Assembly (NCBI RefSeq): GCF_028737255.1
Contig: NZ_JAQZAN010000007.1
Location: forward strand, 167,478 to 231,477
Source of the DNA: Actinomycetospora straminea
Lineage (GTDB): Bacteria > Actinomycetota > Actinomycetes > Mycobacteriales > Pseudonocardiaceae
DNA length: 64,000 nt
Direction: 5' to 3'
Shown here: positions 23,113 to 32,530 of the stretch, in pieces
Position numbering within the stretch: the first letter of the stretch is position 1
Layout of the letters: each line of letters starts with the position of its first letter
The notes under the pieces: model-generated
What the model saw: the letters and a program-made list of their open reading frames with translations, nothing else
Told to the model about the DNA's origin: nothing
Database searches by the model: none
Translations under genes and position numbers: made by a program

Positions 23113-23767
23113 GATCAGGCACGAGCCGGTGGTGGTCATCGGGCTGGGTCGGTTCGGGTCGGCGCTCGCCCTCGAGCTCGAGCGCCAGGGCACCGAGGTG
23201 CTCGCCATCGACAACGTCGACCGCCGGGTGCAGGACCTGTCCTCGCAGCTCACGCACGCCGTCACCGCCGACTGCACCGATGTGGAGGCCCTCCGGCAGC
23301 TCGGGGTCGGCGACTTCCACCGGGCCGTCGTCGCGATCGGCGACCACCTCGAGGACAGCATCCTCGTGACCTCGATGCTGGTGGACCTCGAGGTCGCCGA
23401 CATCTGGGCCAAGGCCACCAGCGCCCACCACGGCCGGATCCTCGAGCGCGTCGGCGCCCACCACGTGGTCTTTCCCGAGCAGGACATGGGCCAGCGGGTG
23501 GCCCACCTGGTCTCCGGCAACGTCCTCGACTACCTCAAGATCGACGCCGACTTCGCCCTGGCGAAGCTCCGCCCGCCGCGCGAGATCGTCGACGTGCCGC
23601 TCGCCGAGTCGACGATCCGCAGCGAGCACGGCGTCACCGTCGTCGCGGTGAAGAAGGACGGCCGGTCGTTCACCTACGCCACCAACGAGACCGTCGTGTC
23701 CCGCGACGACATCGTCCTCGCCGTGGGCCACAACGACGACATCGAGCGCCTCGTCGACGGGGACTGA
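23105..23767 (+). CDS. TrkA/KtrA-type RCK regulatory subunit of potassium uptake
   Basis: A 220-residue cytoplasmic protein. RCK_N Rossmann fold: VVVIGLGRFGSALALELERQG (GxGxxG), then VLAIDNVDRRVQDL and THAVTADCTDVEALRQLGV, residues that bind NAD(H)/ATP. RCK_C occupies about 140-220. The start is a TTG at 23105, eight bases inside TrkH, which is a translational-coupling arrangement. The TrkH-TrkA pair sits opposite the ClC-MarR pair, making an apparent K+/Cl- homeostasis locus. Confidence 0.92.
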   Translation: MAEIRHEPVVVIGLGRFGSALALELERQGTEVLAIDNVDRRVQDLSSQLTHAVTADCTDVEALRQLGVGDFHRAVVAIGDHLEDSILVTSMLVDLEVADIWAKATSAHHGRILERVGAHHVVFPEQDMGQRVAHLVSGNVLDYLKIDADFALAKLRPPREIVDVPLAESTIRSEHGVTVVAVKKDGRSFTYATNETVVSRDDIVLAVGHNDDIERLVDGD

Positions 23768-23772
23768 CGGCC

Positions 23773-24981
23773 GTGGACGTCGTGATCTCGGGGGCGAGCG
23801 TGGCGGGACCGGTGACGGCCTACTGGCTGCGCCGGGCGGGCCACGCGGTCACCGTCGTGGAGCGGTCGCCGCAGCTGCGCCGGGCCGGGGGCCACGCCGT
23901 CGACCTCTTCACCCCCGCCATGGGGGTCATCGAGCGCATGGGCCTGCGGGACGCGGTCCGCGACCGCGCCACGGGCACCGAGCGGATGATCGTCCGGCGC
24001 GAGGGCTCGTCCCGCGAGGTCACGATCGACCTGACCCGCCTCATGGGGGCGCTCTCGGACCGCCACGTCGAGATCATGCGCGACGACCTCGGCGAGATCC
24101 TCCACGACGCCACCCGGCACGACGTGGAGTACGTGTTCGACGACCGGATCACCGCGATCGCCGACGACGGCGTCGTCACCTTCGCACGGTCGCCCGCGCG
24201 CCGGTTCGACGCGGTGATCGGCGCCGACGGCCTGCACTCCGGGGTGCGCCGGCTCGTGTTCGGCCCGGAGGACGGGTACTCGCGCTGGCTCGGCGGCTAC
24301 ATCGCCGTCGCGACGATCCCCGTCGGTCGGCGGGAGCCGGGGGTCATGACGACGGTGCTGGGGGCCGACCGCATGGTGGGGGTCTACGGCGCGCGCCACA
24401 CCACCGACGCCCGCGCGTTCTTCCTGTTCCGCCCGCCCGCCGAGCTCGCCGTCGACCACCACGACGTCGAGCGGCAGAAGCAGCTGCTGCGGGAGGCCTT
24501 CGGCGATCTCGCCGACCCGGTGCCCGGTCTGCTCGACGAGGTCGACCGGAGCCCGGCGTTCTACTTCGACGCGATCACCCAGCTCGTGCTGGACACCTGG
24601 TCACGCGGTCGTGTCGCGCTGGTCGGGGACGCCGGCTACTGCCCCGGACCCGCCGTCGGGGGCAGCACCAGCCTCGCCGTGGTCGGTGCCCACACCCTTG
24701 CCGGCGAGCTCGCCGAGGCCGACGGGGACACGGCGGTCGCCTACCCGGCCTACGAGGCCGCGATGGCCGACTACGTCCACCAGAGCCGGGCCTTCGCCAC
24801 CACGATGGCCCGCCGGCTCGTCCCGGGCTCGCGGGTGGGCGTCTGGGCCCTCACCACGGGCACCGCTCTCGTCGCCCGCCTGCCCCGGGCCGTCGGCCGC
24901 CGACTGGTCGCGCTCGGGGGGGACCTCGGGCTGCACGAGTCGGTCGAGGTCCGTCGCTACCCGGCGCTCGGCGACCGGTGA
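23773..24981 (+). CDS. FAD-dependent monooxygenase
   Basis: A 402-residue flavoprotein hydroxylase from a GTG start five bases after TrkA. It has VVISGASVAGPVTAYWL (GxSxxG nucleotide site), DAVIGADGLHSGVRRLVFG (DG motif), and RVALVGDAGYCPGPAVGGSTSLAVVGAHTLAGEL (GD motif). It is similar in layout to TetX/PhzS-like small-molecule hydroxylases. The close spacing suggests transcription with trkHA, although no functional link is evident. The substrate is unknown. Confidence 0.9.
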   Translation: MDVVISGASVAGPVTAYWLRRAGHAVTVVERSPQLRRAGGHAVDLFTPAMGVIERMGLRDAVRDRATGTERMIVRREGSSREVTIDLTRLMGALSDRHVEIMRDDLGEILHDATRHDVEYVFDDRITAIADDGVVTFARSPARRFDAVIGADGLHSGVRRLVFGPEDGYSRWLGGYIAVATIPVGRREPGVMTTVLGADRMVGVYGARHTTDARAFFLFRPPAELAVDHHDVERQKQLLREAFGDLADPVPGLLDEVDRSPAFYFDAITQLVLDTWSRGRVALVGDAGYCPGPAVGGSTSLAVVGAHTLAGELAEADGDTAVAYPAYEAAMADYVHQSRAFATTMARRLVPGSRVGVWALTTGTALVARLPRAVGRRLVALGGDLGLHESVEVRRYPALGDR

Positions 24982-25063
24982 CCGTGCGGGCGGCGGCTTC
25001 GGTCGGCGCCCGGACCACCGCAGCGACCGCGCGTGTCCACAGCCGAACGCCCCGGACCCGCTC

Positions 25064-25109
25064 CGACAATTGTCGTCATCGTTCCGTGATCTGTCGAAAA
25101 TAGTCACGG
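25064..25109. promoter_or_regulatory. Paired inverted repeats upstream of the 531-residue surface protein gene
   Basis: CGACAATTGTCG at 25064-25075 is a perfect 12-base palindrome. CCGTGA (25084-25089) and TCACGG (25104-25109) form a second inverted repeat with a 14-base A+T-rich spacer. The 211-base gap is otherwise gene-free and unusually A+T-rich. They probably mark the promoter/operator of the gene at 25193; the regulator is unknown. Confidence 0.45.
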
Positions 25110-25192
25110 GATTGGTCGTGAAGGCTTCCCCGCGACGGCGGGCGAGGGGAGGGTTGCCCCGCCGCGCGATCAGGGGGAGGTCCGTCGAGGGC

Positions 25193-26788
<1,596 letters not shown>

Positions 26789-26797
26789 CCCCGCCAC

Positions 26798-26809
26798 CTG
26801 ACCCGTCAG
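26798..26809. terminator. Possible short terminator hairpin between convergent genes
   Basis: CTGAC-CC-GTCAG with outer ACCT/AGGT complementarity broken by one bulged base, spanning the 17-base gap between the surface-protein stop (26788) and the reductase stop (26806). Weak: short stem and two-base loop. Confidence 0.3.
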
Positions 26810-27774
26810 AGGTCGAGCACCAGCCGTCCGGAGCAGGACCGCGACACGCAGATCATCATCGTGTCGTTCGCGGCGCGCTCCTCGGCGGTGAGCAGCGAGT
26901 CGCGGTGGTCGGGGACGCCGTCGAGGACGGTCGTCTCGCAGGTCCCGCAGGTGCCCTCCTGGCAGGAGGACAGCACCGGCACCCCGGACTCCTCGACGAC
27001 CTCGAGCACCGTGCGGTCGGGCGGCACCGTGAGCACGCTCCCGGACGCGGCGAGCTCGACCTCGAACGCCGCGCGCGGGCCGTCGTCGGCGCCCTCCTTC
27101 GGGGCGAAGCGCTCGACGTGCAGTGCCCCCGCCGGCCAGCGCGCGCACTCCTCCTCGACCGCCGCGAGCAGCGGCTCCGGCCCGCAGCAGTAGACCGCGA
27201 CCTGCTCGGCGGTCTCCCCGGGCTCGCCCAGGGCCTCGGGCAGGTCGAGCAGCCCGACCTCGTCCATCGGCCGGATCGCGACGCGGTCGGGGTGGCGCTC
27301 CTCGAGGCGGTCGAGGAACGCCATCGACCCGCGGGTGCGCCCGCCGTAGACGAGGCGCCAGTCGGCACCCGCGGCCGCGACCTGCTCGATCATCGGCAGC
27401 AGCGGGGTGATCCCGATACCGCCGGCGACGAACACGTAGCGCTGCGCCGGGGCGAGGGCGAAGTGGTTGCGGGGCCCGCGCGCGGTCACGACGTCGCCCT
27501 CGCGCAGGGTGTCGTGCACGTGCGCGGACCCGCCGCGCCCGTCCTGCTCGCGCAGCACGGCGACCTGCAGGACCGAGCGCTCCGCCGGGTCGCCGCACAG
27601 CGAGTACTGGCGGACGAGCTCGTCGGTGAGGACGAGGTCGAGGTGCGCGCCCGGCTCCCAGGCCGGCAGCTCGGTGCCGTCAGCGCTGCGCAGCGTCAGC
27701 GCGACGACGCCGTCGGCCAGGGTCTCCTTCTTGTCCAGCACGAGCCGCAGTTCGTGCTCGGTCGTCGTGGTCAT
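26806..27774 (-). CDS. phthalate-dioxygenase-reductase-type (PDR/VanB) oxidoreductase
   Basis: A 322-residue three-domain reductase. The FMN/FAD barrel has RQYSLC at 55-60; the NAD domain has VFVAGGIGITPLLPM at 115-128 and YCCGPEPLL at 195-203; the C-terminal plant-type [2Fe-2S] ferredoxin has Cys271, Cys276, Cys279 (CQEGTCGTC) and Cys309. It passes electrons from NAD(P)H to the Rieske oxygenase encoded upstream. It is the last gene of a four-gene minus-strand operon, nine bases after the 80-residue protein. An AGGAGCG ribosome site precedes the ATG. Confidence 0.92.
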   Translation of the reverse strand: MTTTTEHELRLVLDKKETLADGVVALTLRSADGTELPAWEPGAHLDLVLTDELVRQYSLCGDPAERSVLQVAVLREQDGRGGSAHVHDTLREGDVVTARGPRNHFALAPAQRYVFVAGGIGITPLLPMIEQVAAAGADWRLVYGGRTRGSMAFLDRLEERHPDRVAIRPMDEVGLLDLPEALGEPGETAEQVAVYCCGPEPLLAAVEEECARWPAGALHVERFAPKEGADDGPRAAFEVELAASGSVLTVPPDRTVLEVVEESGVPVLSSCQEGTCGTCETTVLDGVPDHRDSLLTAEERAANDTMMICVSRSCSGRLVLDL

Positions 27775-27783
27775 GATCGCTCC

Positions 27784-28026
27784 TCAGGCCGGCACGGACG
27801 CCGGCTCGCGGGGGGTGCGGGGCGGGGGAGGGGTCGGCTCGGGGGGCTCGGCGGGCCGGTGGTCGTCCGGGTGGCCGAGCAGCCACTCCCACAGCTCGAT
27901 GGGGTCGTCGAAGAGCCGCTCGGCGCCGCAGTGGCACACGGCGCGCAGCTGGTCGGTGCCCAGCACCCAGTGCACGCGCTGGACCCGCTCGCCGCGCAGC
28001 ACCGGCGGGGCCTCGGGGATGCTCAC
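27784..28026 (-). CDS. 80-residue uncharacterised protein of the Rieske oxygenase operon
   Basis: VSIPEAPPVLRGERVQRVHW starts a small soluble protein. The centre (about 17-52) is VHWVLGTDQLRAVCHCGAERL plus a FDDPIELWEWLLGHPDDH helix. The C-terminal third is Pro-rich and probably disordered. A single CxC (Cys-His-Cys) is present. It has no family I can name. The GTG overlaps the oxygenase stop and the reductase follows nine bases later, so it is wedged and co-translated between oxygenase and reductase. It could be an assembly factor, a small electron-transfer mediator or a substrate-specificity subunit; all of these are inference. Confidence 0.72.
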   Translation of the reverse strand: MSIPEAPPVLRGERVQRVHWVLGTDQLRAVCHCGAERLFDDPIELWEWLLGHPDDHRPAEPPEPTPPPPRTPREPASVPA

Positions 28027-29087
28027 CGGACCGGGGCCGCGGGGGCGTTGCGCGGGGTCTCGCCGACCATGCGCGCGAGCATCCGGCGCGCGGCCAGGCC
28101 ACCGGTGTCGATGTTGATCGACAGCTCCTGGTAGCCCGCGGGCTCGGTCGCGATGACCCGCTCGAGCACGTCCAGCGCCTCGACGTCCTGCAGCACGACG
28201 GTGCGGTTGTTCTCGGCGAGGAAGGCCGACACCCCGTCGTCGTCGAGCGCGAAGTCGCGGGCGACCATCCAGAAGTCGTGCGTCGAGTGCTCGGTCTCGG
28301 GCGTGATGGCGTAGACGACCTCGACGTGGAACGCGTCCGGGTCGCTGCCGTCCGGGTTCGGCACGGAGCCGACCGGCGCGATCCGGGAGTGCAGCTTGTA
28401 GAGGCACGGCGGGGTGTACTCGATGTCCTGCCAGCGCGCGATCCGGCCCTGGAGCCCTGTCGACTCGCGGTAGAACGGCGGGCACTCGGCGTCGTCCATG
28501 TGCCGCGAGACGTAGACGGCGCCGGCGTCGTCGTCGACCTCGGTCGTGATCGGCGTCGACGCCACCTCGGGCGTGCCGATGTAGCCGCCGTGCAGGTAGG
28601 TCTCGTGGGACAGGTCGAGCAGGTTGTCGACCAGCAGCGAGAACCGGGCCGCCAGCGGCTCCAGGCCGCGCACCGTGGTCCAGCCGGGCGCGTCGAGGTA
28701 CGACGCCCGCGGGATGCGGCTCTCGTCGGCCAGCGCCGGGTCACCGATCCAGACCCAGACCAGCGAGTCGACCTCGACGACCGGGTACGGCGCGAGCCGG
28801 GCCGTGCGCGGCACCTTCGTCTGCCCCGGCACGGCGACGCAGCGGCCGTCCGAGCCGTAGGTGAAGCCGTGGTAGCCGCAGATCACCTTGTCGTCGACGA
28901 GCCGCGACGGCGCCTGGGAGAGCGGGAAGCGGCGGTGGACGCACCGGTCGGCGTGGGCGACGACGGTGCCCTCGGCGGTCCGCCAGAAGAGGATCGGCTC
29001 GTCGCAGATCCGGCGGGCGAAGAGCTCGTTCGAGATCTCCGACCCGTACGCGGCGACGTACCACTGGTTGCGGGGGATGGTGCTCAC
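28023..29087 (-). CDS. Rieske [2Fe-2S] aromatic oxygenase (vanillate O-demethylase-like)
   Basis: A 354-residue oxygenase. The Rieske cluster ligands are Cys49-x-His51 (CVHRRFPL) and Cys70-xx-His73 (CGYHGF). The mononuclear iron site lies in VDNLLDLSHETYLHGGY (Asn155, His161, His166). N-terminal PRNQWYVAAY and length match VanA-type/PDO monooxygenases that O-demethylate or hydroxylate aromatic acids. The GTG overlaps the transporter stop (GTGA). The neighbours (AAHS transporter, PDR reductase, IclR regulator) define a complete aromatic-acid catabolic unit; vanillate or another methoxybenzoate is plausible but unproven. Confidence 0.92.
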   Translation of the reverse strand: MSTIPRNQWYVAAYGSEISNELFARRICDEPILFWRTAEGTVVAHADRCVHRRFPLSQAPSRLVDDKVICGYHGFTYGSDGRCVAVPGQTKVPRTARLAPYPVVEVDSLVWVWIGDPALADESRIPRASYLDAPGWTTVRGLEPLAARFSLLVDNLLDLSHETYLHGGYIGTPEVASTPITTEVDDDAGAVYVSRHMDDAECPPFYRESTGLQGRIARWQDIEYTPPCLYKLHSRIAPVGSVPNPDGSDPDAFHVEVVYAITPETEHSTHDFWMVARDFALDDDGVSAFLAENNRTVVLQDVEALDVLERVIATEPAGYQELSINIDTGGLAARRMLARMVGETPRNAPAAPVR

Positions 29088-30451
29088 GAGGACGCTCCCT
29101 CGGCTCGGACGGTGGTGGGCAGCTCCGCGTGCCGGGCCGCGGACGGTCCGGCGGGGCGGAGGCGGAGGACGAAGAGCATCGCGGCGGCGAGGACGAAGAC
29201 CGCGCCGAAGAGGACGTAGAGGTACTGCGGGGTCCACCCGCCGTCGAGCAGGGTGCCGGCGAGCGTCGGCGCGAGGATGGCGCCGGCGCGGCCGATGGCG
29301 AGCCCGGTGCCGACGCCGGTGGTGCGCACCGCCGCCTCGTAGACGGTCGGGGTCAGGGCGTAGAGGCCGGCGACGCACCCGTTGACGAAGACGCCGATCA
29401 CCGCGGCGACGACGAAGGCGAGCGTGAGGCTCGAGGTCGTGCCGATGAAGACGGCGAGCAGGACGCCGGTGGCCACGAGGTAGGTCGCGAGGACGTTGCG
29501 CAGCGCGAACCGGGCGGCCAGCAGCCCGAGCAGGGCGGCGCCGAAGATCCCGCCGACGTTGAGCAGGGTGCCGCCCGCGATACCAGCCGTCGGGGAGAGC
29601 CCCGCCTCGGTGAGCAGGGTCGGCGTCCAGCTCGTGACGAAGTAGAAGCCGGCCATGACGCAGAAGAAGACGACCCAGAGCACGAACGTCGTCCGGCGCA
29701 GGCGCGGGGTCAGCAGCTCGCGGTACCCGGCGCCGATGCCCGCGGGCGCGGACGGGCGCTCGGGCAGCGCGTCGAGGGCGGGGTGACCCATCCGCCGCAC
29801 CAGCGCGTTGATCCGCTCGAGCGCGCCCTCGGGGCGGCGGGTGACGAGGAAGTCGATCGACTCGGGCAGTCGCCACCACACCAGCGGCAGGGCGGCCGCG
29901 GTGGCGAGACCGCCGACGAGGAACACCGAGCGCCAGCCGAACCCGCCGATGAGCAGCGTGGCGAGCAGGCCGCCGAGGGTCGCGCCGAGGGCGTAGCCGG
30001 TCGAGTTGAGGCTCACGGCGAGCCCGCGCCAGCGGTGCGAGGCGTACTCGGCGGCGATGACGTTGCTGGTGGCGAGGATGCCGCCGATGCCCAGGCCGGT
30101 CAGGGCGCGCAGCAGGCCCAGCTGCACCGGGCCCTGGCTGACCGACGACAGGATCATCGCGGCGCTCGCGACGGCGAGGCAGCCGAGCACCATCGGGCGC
30201 CGGCCGATCCGGTCGGCCCACGGCGCGACGAACATCGACCCGGCGGCCATCCCGACGAGGCCGGCGGAGAGCAGCAGGCCGAGCTGGGCGCCGGACAGGC
30301 CCCACTCGGCGGACACGGACTTGCCGGTGAAGGCCATGACCAGCACGTCGAAGCCGTCGAGGACGTTGAGCAGGACGCAGATCACGACCGCGCCCCACTG
30401 GAAGCGCGACATCGGTCGGTCGTCGATGAGGTCCTTGATCGGCGCGCTCAT
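29084..30451 (-). CDS. MFS transporter, aromatic acid:H+ symporter (AAHS) type
   Basis: A 455-residue, 12-helix protein. It has the AAHS signature near helix 1 (LNVLDGFDVLVMAFTGKSV), the MFS A-motif GSMFVAPWADRIGRRPM, helix-5 motif GYALGATLGGLLATLL, and LLTPRLRRTTFVLW preceding the second half. The asp in LDGFD is the proton/aromatic-acid determinant of PcaK/VanK-type carriers. It is the first gene of the Rieske operon, so it probably imports the substrate. The 188-base region upstream carries an IclR-type site. Confidence 0.9.
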   Translation of the reverse strand: MSAPIKDLIDDRPMSRFQWGAVVICVLLNVLDGFDVLVMAFTGKSVSAEWGLSGAQLGLLLSAGLVGMAAGSMFVAPWADRIGRRPMVLGCLAVASAAMILSSVSQGPVQLGLLRALTGLGIGGILATSNVIAAEYASHRWRGLAVSLNSTGYALGATLGGLLATLLIGGFGWRSVFLVGGLATAAALPLVWWRLPESIDFLVTRRPEGALERINALVRRMGHPALDALPERPSAPAGIGAGYRELLTPRLRRTTFVLWVVFFCVMAGFYFVTSWTPTLLTEAGLSPTAGIAGGTLLNVGGIFGAALLGLLAARFALRNVLATYLVATGVLLAVFIGTTSSLTLAFVVAAVIGVFVNGCVAGLYALTPTVYEAAVRTTGVGTGLAIGRAGAILAPTLAGTLLDGGWTPQYLYVLFGAVFVLAAAMLFVLRLRPAGPSAARHAELPTTVRAEGASS

Positions 30452-30621
30452 CGGCGGGTCCGGTGCTCGGGGTGGGAAGGGACAGGCACGGCAGCACTCC
30501 GTTGTCTGCAGGGGTCGTCGGCGGCCCCGAGGAGGTGGTGGTGGGGCCGCTGCCGGGGGAGGACGTCGTCCCGGCGGGGTGGTCCGAGGATGCGGTGCCG
30601 GGGTGGGTGTGCTGAACGGGA

Positions 30622-30638
30622 CTTCCGCAATATGGAAG
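30622..30638. promoter_or_regulatory. Predicted IclR operator CTTCC-N7-GGAAG
   Basis: CTTCC (30622-30626), GCAATAT, GGAAG (30634-30638): inverted repeat typical of IclR-family boxes (TTCCGC..GGAA). It lies directly after the IclR gene stop and about 170 bases upstream of the transporter start, in the promoter region of the Rieske operon. A second promoter could still run from the IclR gene. Confidence 0.65.
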
Positions 30639-30639
30639 C

Positions 30640-31404
30640 TCAGCGTCGCCGGGCGAGGGCGTGGCTGATCGCCCGTCCGCTGGTGCGCACCAGCGGCGCG
30701 AGGGTGTGCGGCGACGCCGTGCCGTGACGGACGACGAGCGAGACCGCGGCCACGACCTGGCCGAGGTGGTCGTGGATCGGGGCCCCGACGGACAGCGAGT
30801 CCGGGGTCACCTGGCGGTCGCTGATGGAGAAGCCGTTGGTGCGGACGTCCGCGAGCATGCGGCGCAGCCGGGCGGGGTCGGTGACGGTGTGGTCGGTGTA
30901 GCGCTCGATCCGCCCGCCGAGGACGTCGTCCTGGATCTCGGTCGGCGCGTGGGCGAGCAGCACGAGGCCCACACCGGTCGCGGTCAGCGCGAAGCGCCCG
31001 CCGACGCGGGTGAGGACGGGGACCGCGCCGGTGCCGGCGATCCGCTCGACGAACACGAGCTCGGCGCCCTCGCGCACGGCGAGCTGCACGTTCTCCCGGC
31101 TGATCTGCGACAGGTCCTCGAGGAACGGCAGGGCGACCTCCCGCAGGCCCTGCCCGCGGGGCGCGAGCGCGCCGAGCTCCCAGAGCCGCAGGCCGATGTG
31201 GTAGCTGCCGTCGGCGTCGCGCTCCAGGGCGCCCCACCGCACGAGCTCGGCGACCAGCCGGTGCGCGGTGGACAGCGGGACGCCGCCGTGACGGGCGAGC
31301 TGGCTCAGCGTGAGGCGGGGCCGCGCGGCGGTGAACAGGTCGAGCAGGTCGAACGCGCGCCGGATCGCCGGACCCGTCGGGCCCGCCGGGTGCCCCCGTG
31401 CCAT
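30640..31404 (-). CDS. IclR-family regulator of the Rieske oxygenase operon
   Basis: A 254-residue protein. The N-terminal winged helix is AIRRAFDLLDLFTAARPRLTLSQLARHGGVPLSTAHRLVAELVRWGAL; the C-terminal effector domain is from about 90 (LVFVERIAGTGAVPVLTRVGGR, ..., GFSISDRQVTPDSLSVGAPIHDHLGQVVAAVSLV), the IclR ligand-binding signature. It is read in the same direction as, and upstream of, the transporter-oxygenase operon, with a matching palindrome between them. It probably acts as a repressor or activator responding to the aromatic acid. Confidence 0.92.
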   Translation of the reverse strand: MARGHPAGPTGPAIRRAFDLLDLFTAARPRLTLSQLARHGGVPLSTAHRLVAELVRWGALERDADGSYHIGLRLWELGALAPRGQGLREVALPFLEDLSQISRENVQLAVREGAELVFVERIAGTGAVPVLTRVGGRFALTATGVGLVLLAHAPTEIQDDVLGGRIERYTDHTVTDPARLRRMLADVRTNGFSISDRQVTPDSLSVGAPIHDHLGQVVAAVSLVVRHGTASPHTLAPLVRTSGRAISHALARRR

Positions 31405-31501
31405 GCGTCCTCCCCGCGCTCCTCACCTCGGGCGGGCGAGGACACAGCCCTCCTTCCCGCCCACCCTCGTCCCGAGACCCACCCATCGCGCGGAGGCCGT
31501 G

Positions 31502-31552
31502 ATGACCGACCAGCAGCCCGCCGTCGCCGTCGACCGGGCCCCTGCCCGGTGA
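31502..31552 (+). CDS. 16-residue leader peptide coupled to the M48 gene
   Basis: ATG ACC GAC CAG... encodes MTDQQPAVAVDRAPAR and ends in TGA at 31550-31552, which overlaps the GTG of the M48 protease (GTGA). A good CGGAGG ribosome site sits at 31491-31496. It is either a translationally coupled leader peptide or the true N-terminus of the protease separated from it by a one-base frame change. The composition (Gln/Pro/Ala-rich) resembles cytosolic tails of related M48 proteins, so both readings stay open. Confidence 0.45.
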   Translation: MTDQQPAVAVDRAPAR

Positions 31553-32436
31553 CCGCCATCCCGACGGTCCCGCCCCACCGCGTGCCGCGCACGCTGCGGC
31601 ACCCGGCGGAGGTGCCGTTCTTCGTCGTCATGGTCGCCCTCAATCTCGCCGTCGTGGTGGCGATCGTGCGGGCCGCCATCGCGGTGCCCTTCCTGCCCGA
31701 CTCGCTGCAGGACTCGGCGGCCGCGAACGCCGTCCGCGCCGCCCTCGTCGCGTTGCTGCTGCTGGTGCCCGGCCTGGTCGTGGTGCGCGAGGTGCAGCGC
31801 GCCACCGTGCTGGGCACGGCCGTGCGCCTCTCGGAGCGGCAGTACCCGGAGCTGTACGCGACGGCCCAGGAGTTCGCCGACGCCCTCGGCCTCCGGCGAC
31901 GTCCCGCGATCTACCTCGCCAACGGCAACGGCGCGCTGAACGCGTTCGCGGCGCAGGCCGCGGGCCAGGACTACGTCGTCCTGTCCAACGAGCTGTTCGC
32001 CAACCTGCGCGGGGGCAACCGGGAGGGACTGCGCTTCATCCTCGGGCACGAGATGGGGCACATCCGGCTGCACCACGTGTCGCTCTGGTACCAGATCGCG
32101 GTGGCGTACTCGCAGCGCATCCCGATCCTCGGCCCCACGCTGTCACGGCTGCGGGAGTACTCGTGCGACCGCGTCGGCGCCGCGCTGGCGCCGCAGGGCG
32201 CGTCCGGTCTCGTGCTGCTCGCGTCCGGGCGCCACACCGAGACCGAGGTCGACCTCGACGCGCTGCTCGCCCAGGGTCACCGCCTGCGCGGCTTCTGGGT
32301 GGGGCTCGCGCAGCTCCCGCGATCGCACCCGTTCACCGTGCGGCGGCTCGAGCGCCTCGTGGGTCTCGGGCTCCTCGACCGGCACGCGCGGGGCCCCCGA
32401 GGTGTCGACCCTCCGGGGACCCGGATGCCCGCGTAG
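31549..32436 (+). CDS. M48-family (HtpX/Ste24-like) membrane zinc metalloprotease
   Basis: A 295-residue protein. Transmembrane helices at about 23-45 and 63-80 precede a cytoplasmic catalytic domain with HEMGH at 167-171 (zinc His167/His171, catalytic Glu168) and a downstream LREYSCDRVG with third ligand Glu203. RRPAIYLANGNGALNAFAAQAA is a conserved M48 stretch. These proteases perform membrane protein quality control under stress. The GTG start overlaps the stop of a 16-codon reading frame that has the better ribosome site, so translation is probably coupled. Confidence 0.85.
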   Translation: MTAIPTVPPHRVPRTLRHPAEVPFFVVMVALNLAVVVAIVRAAIAVPFLPDSLQDSAAANAVRAALVALLLLVPGLVVVREVQRATVLGTAVRLSERQYPELYATAQEFADALGLRRRPAIYLANGNGALNAFAAQAAGQDYVVLSNELFANLRGGNREGLRFILGHEMGHIRLHHVSLWYQIAVAYSQRIPILGPTLSRLREYSCDRVGAALAPQGASGLVLLASGRHTETEVDLDALLAQGHRLRGFWVGLAQLPRSHPFTVRRLERLVGLGLLDRHARGPRGVDPPGTRMPA

Positions 32437-32479
32437 GTGGTCGCCCCGGACGCGGCTCGTGAGACCGGTCGCGAGCCGG

Positions 32480-32530
32480 GGCGTCACCGCGGCGTCATCG
32501 CGGCGTCATCCGTGGCGTCATCGCGGCGTC
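32480..32530 (+). repeat. 11-base tandem repeat (GGCGTCATCGC-like), about 4.5 copies
   Basis: Units start at 32480, 32491, 32502, 32514 and 32525 (GGCGTCACCGC, GGCGTCATCGC, GGCGTCATCCGT, GGCGTCATCGC, GGCGTC...). The array spans the gap after the M48 gene and runs into the last codons of the DUF7144 gene, supplying its stop codon (TCA at 32518 on this strand). Confidence 0.75.

Noticed and set aside
29129..30727. Open plus-strand frame of about 530 codons opposite the MFS gene
   Set aside because: Glu/Arg/Gly-rich shadow of the AAHS transporter; no start signal, domain or periodicity of its own.
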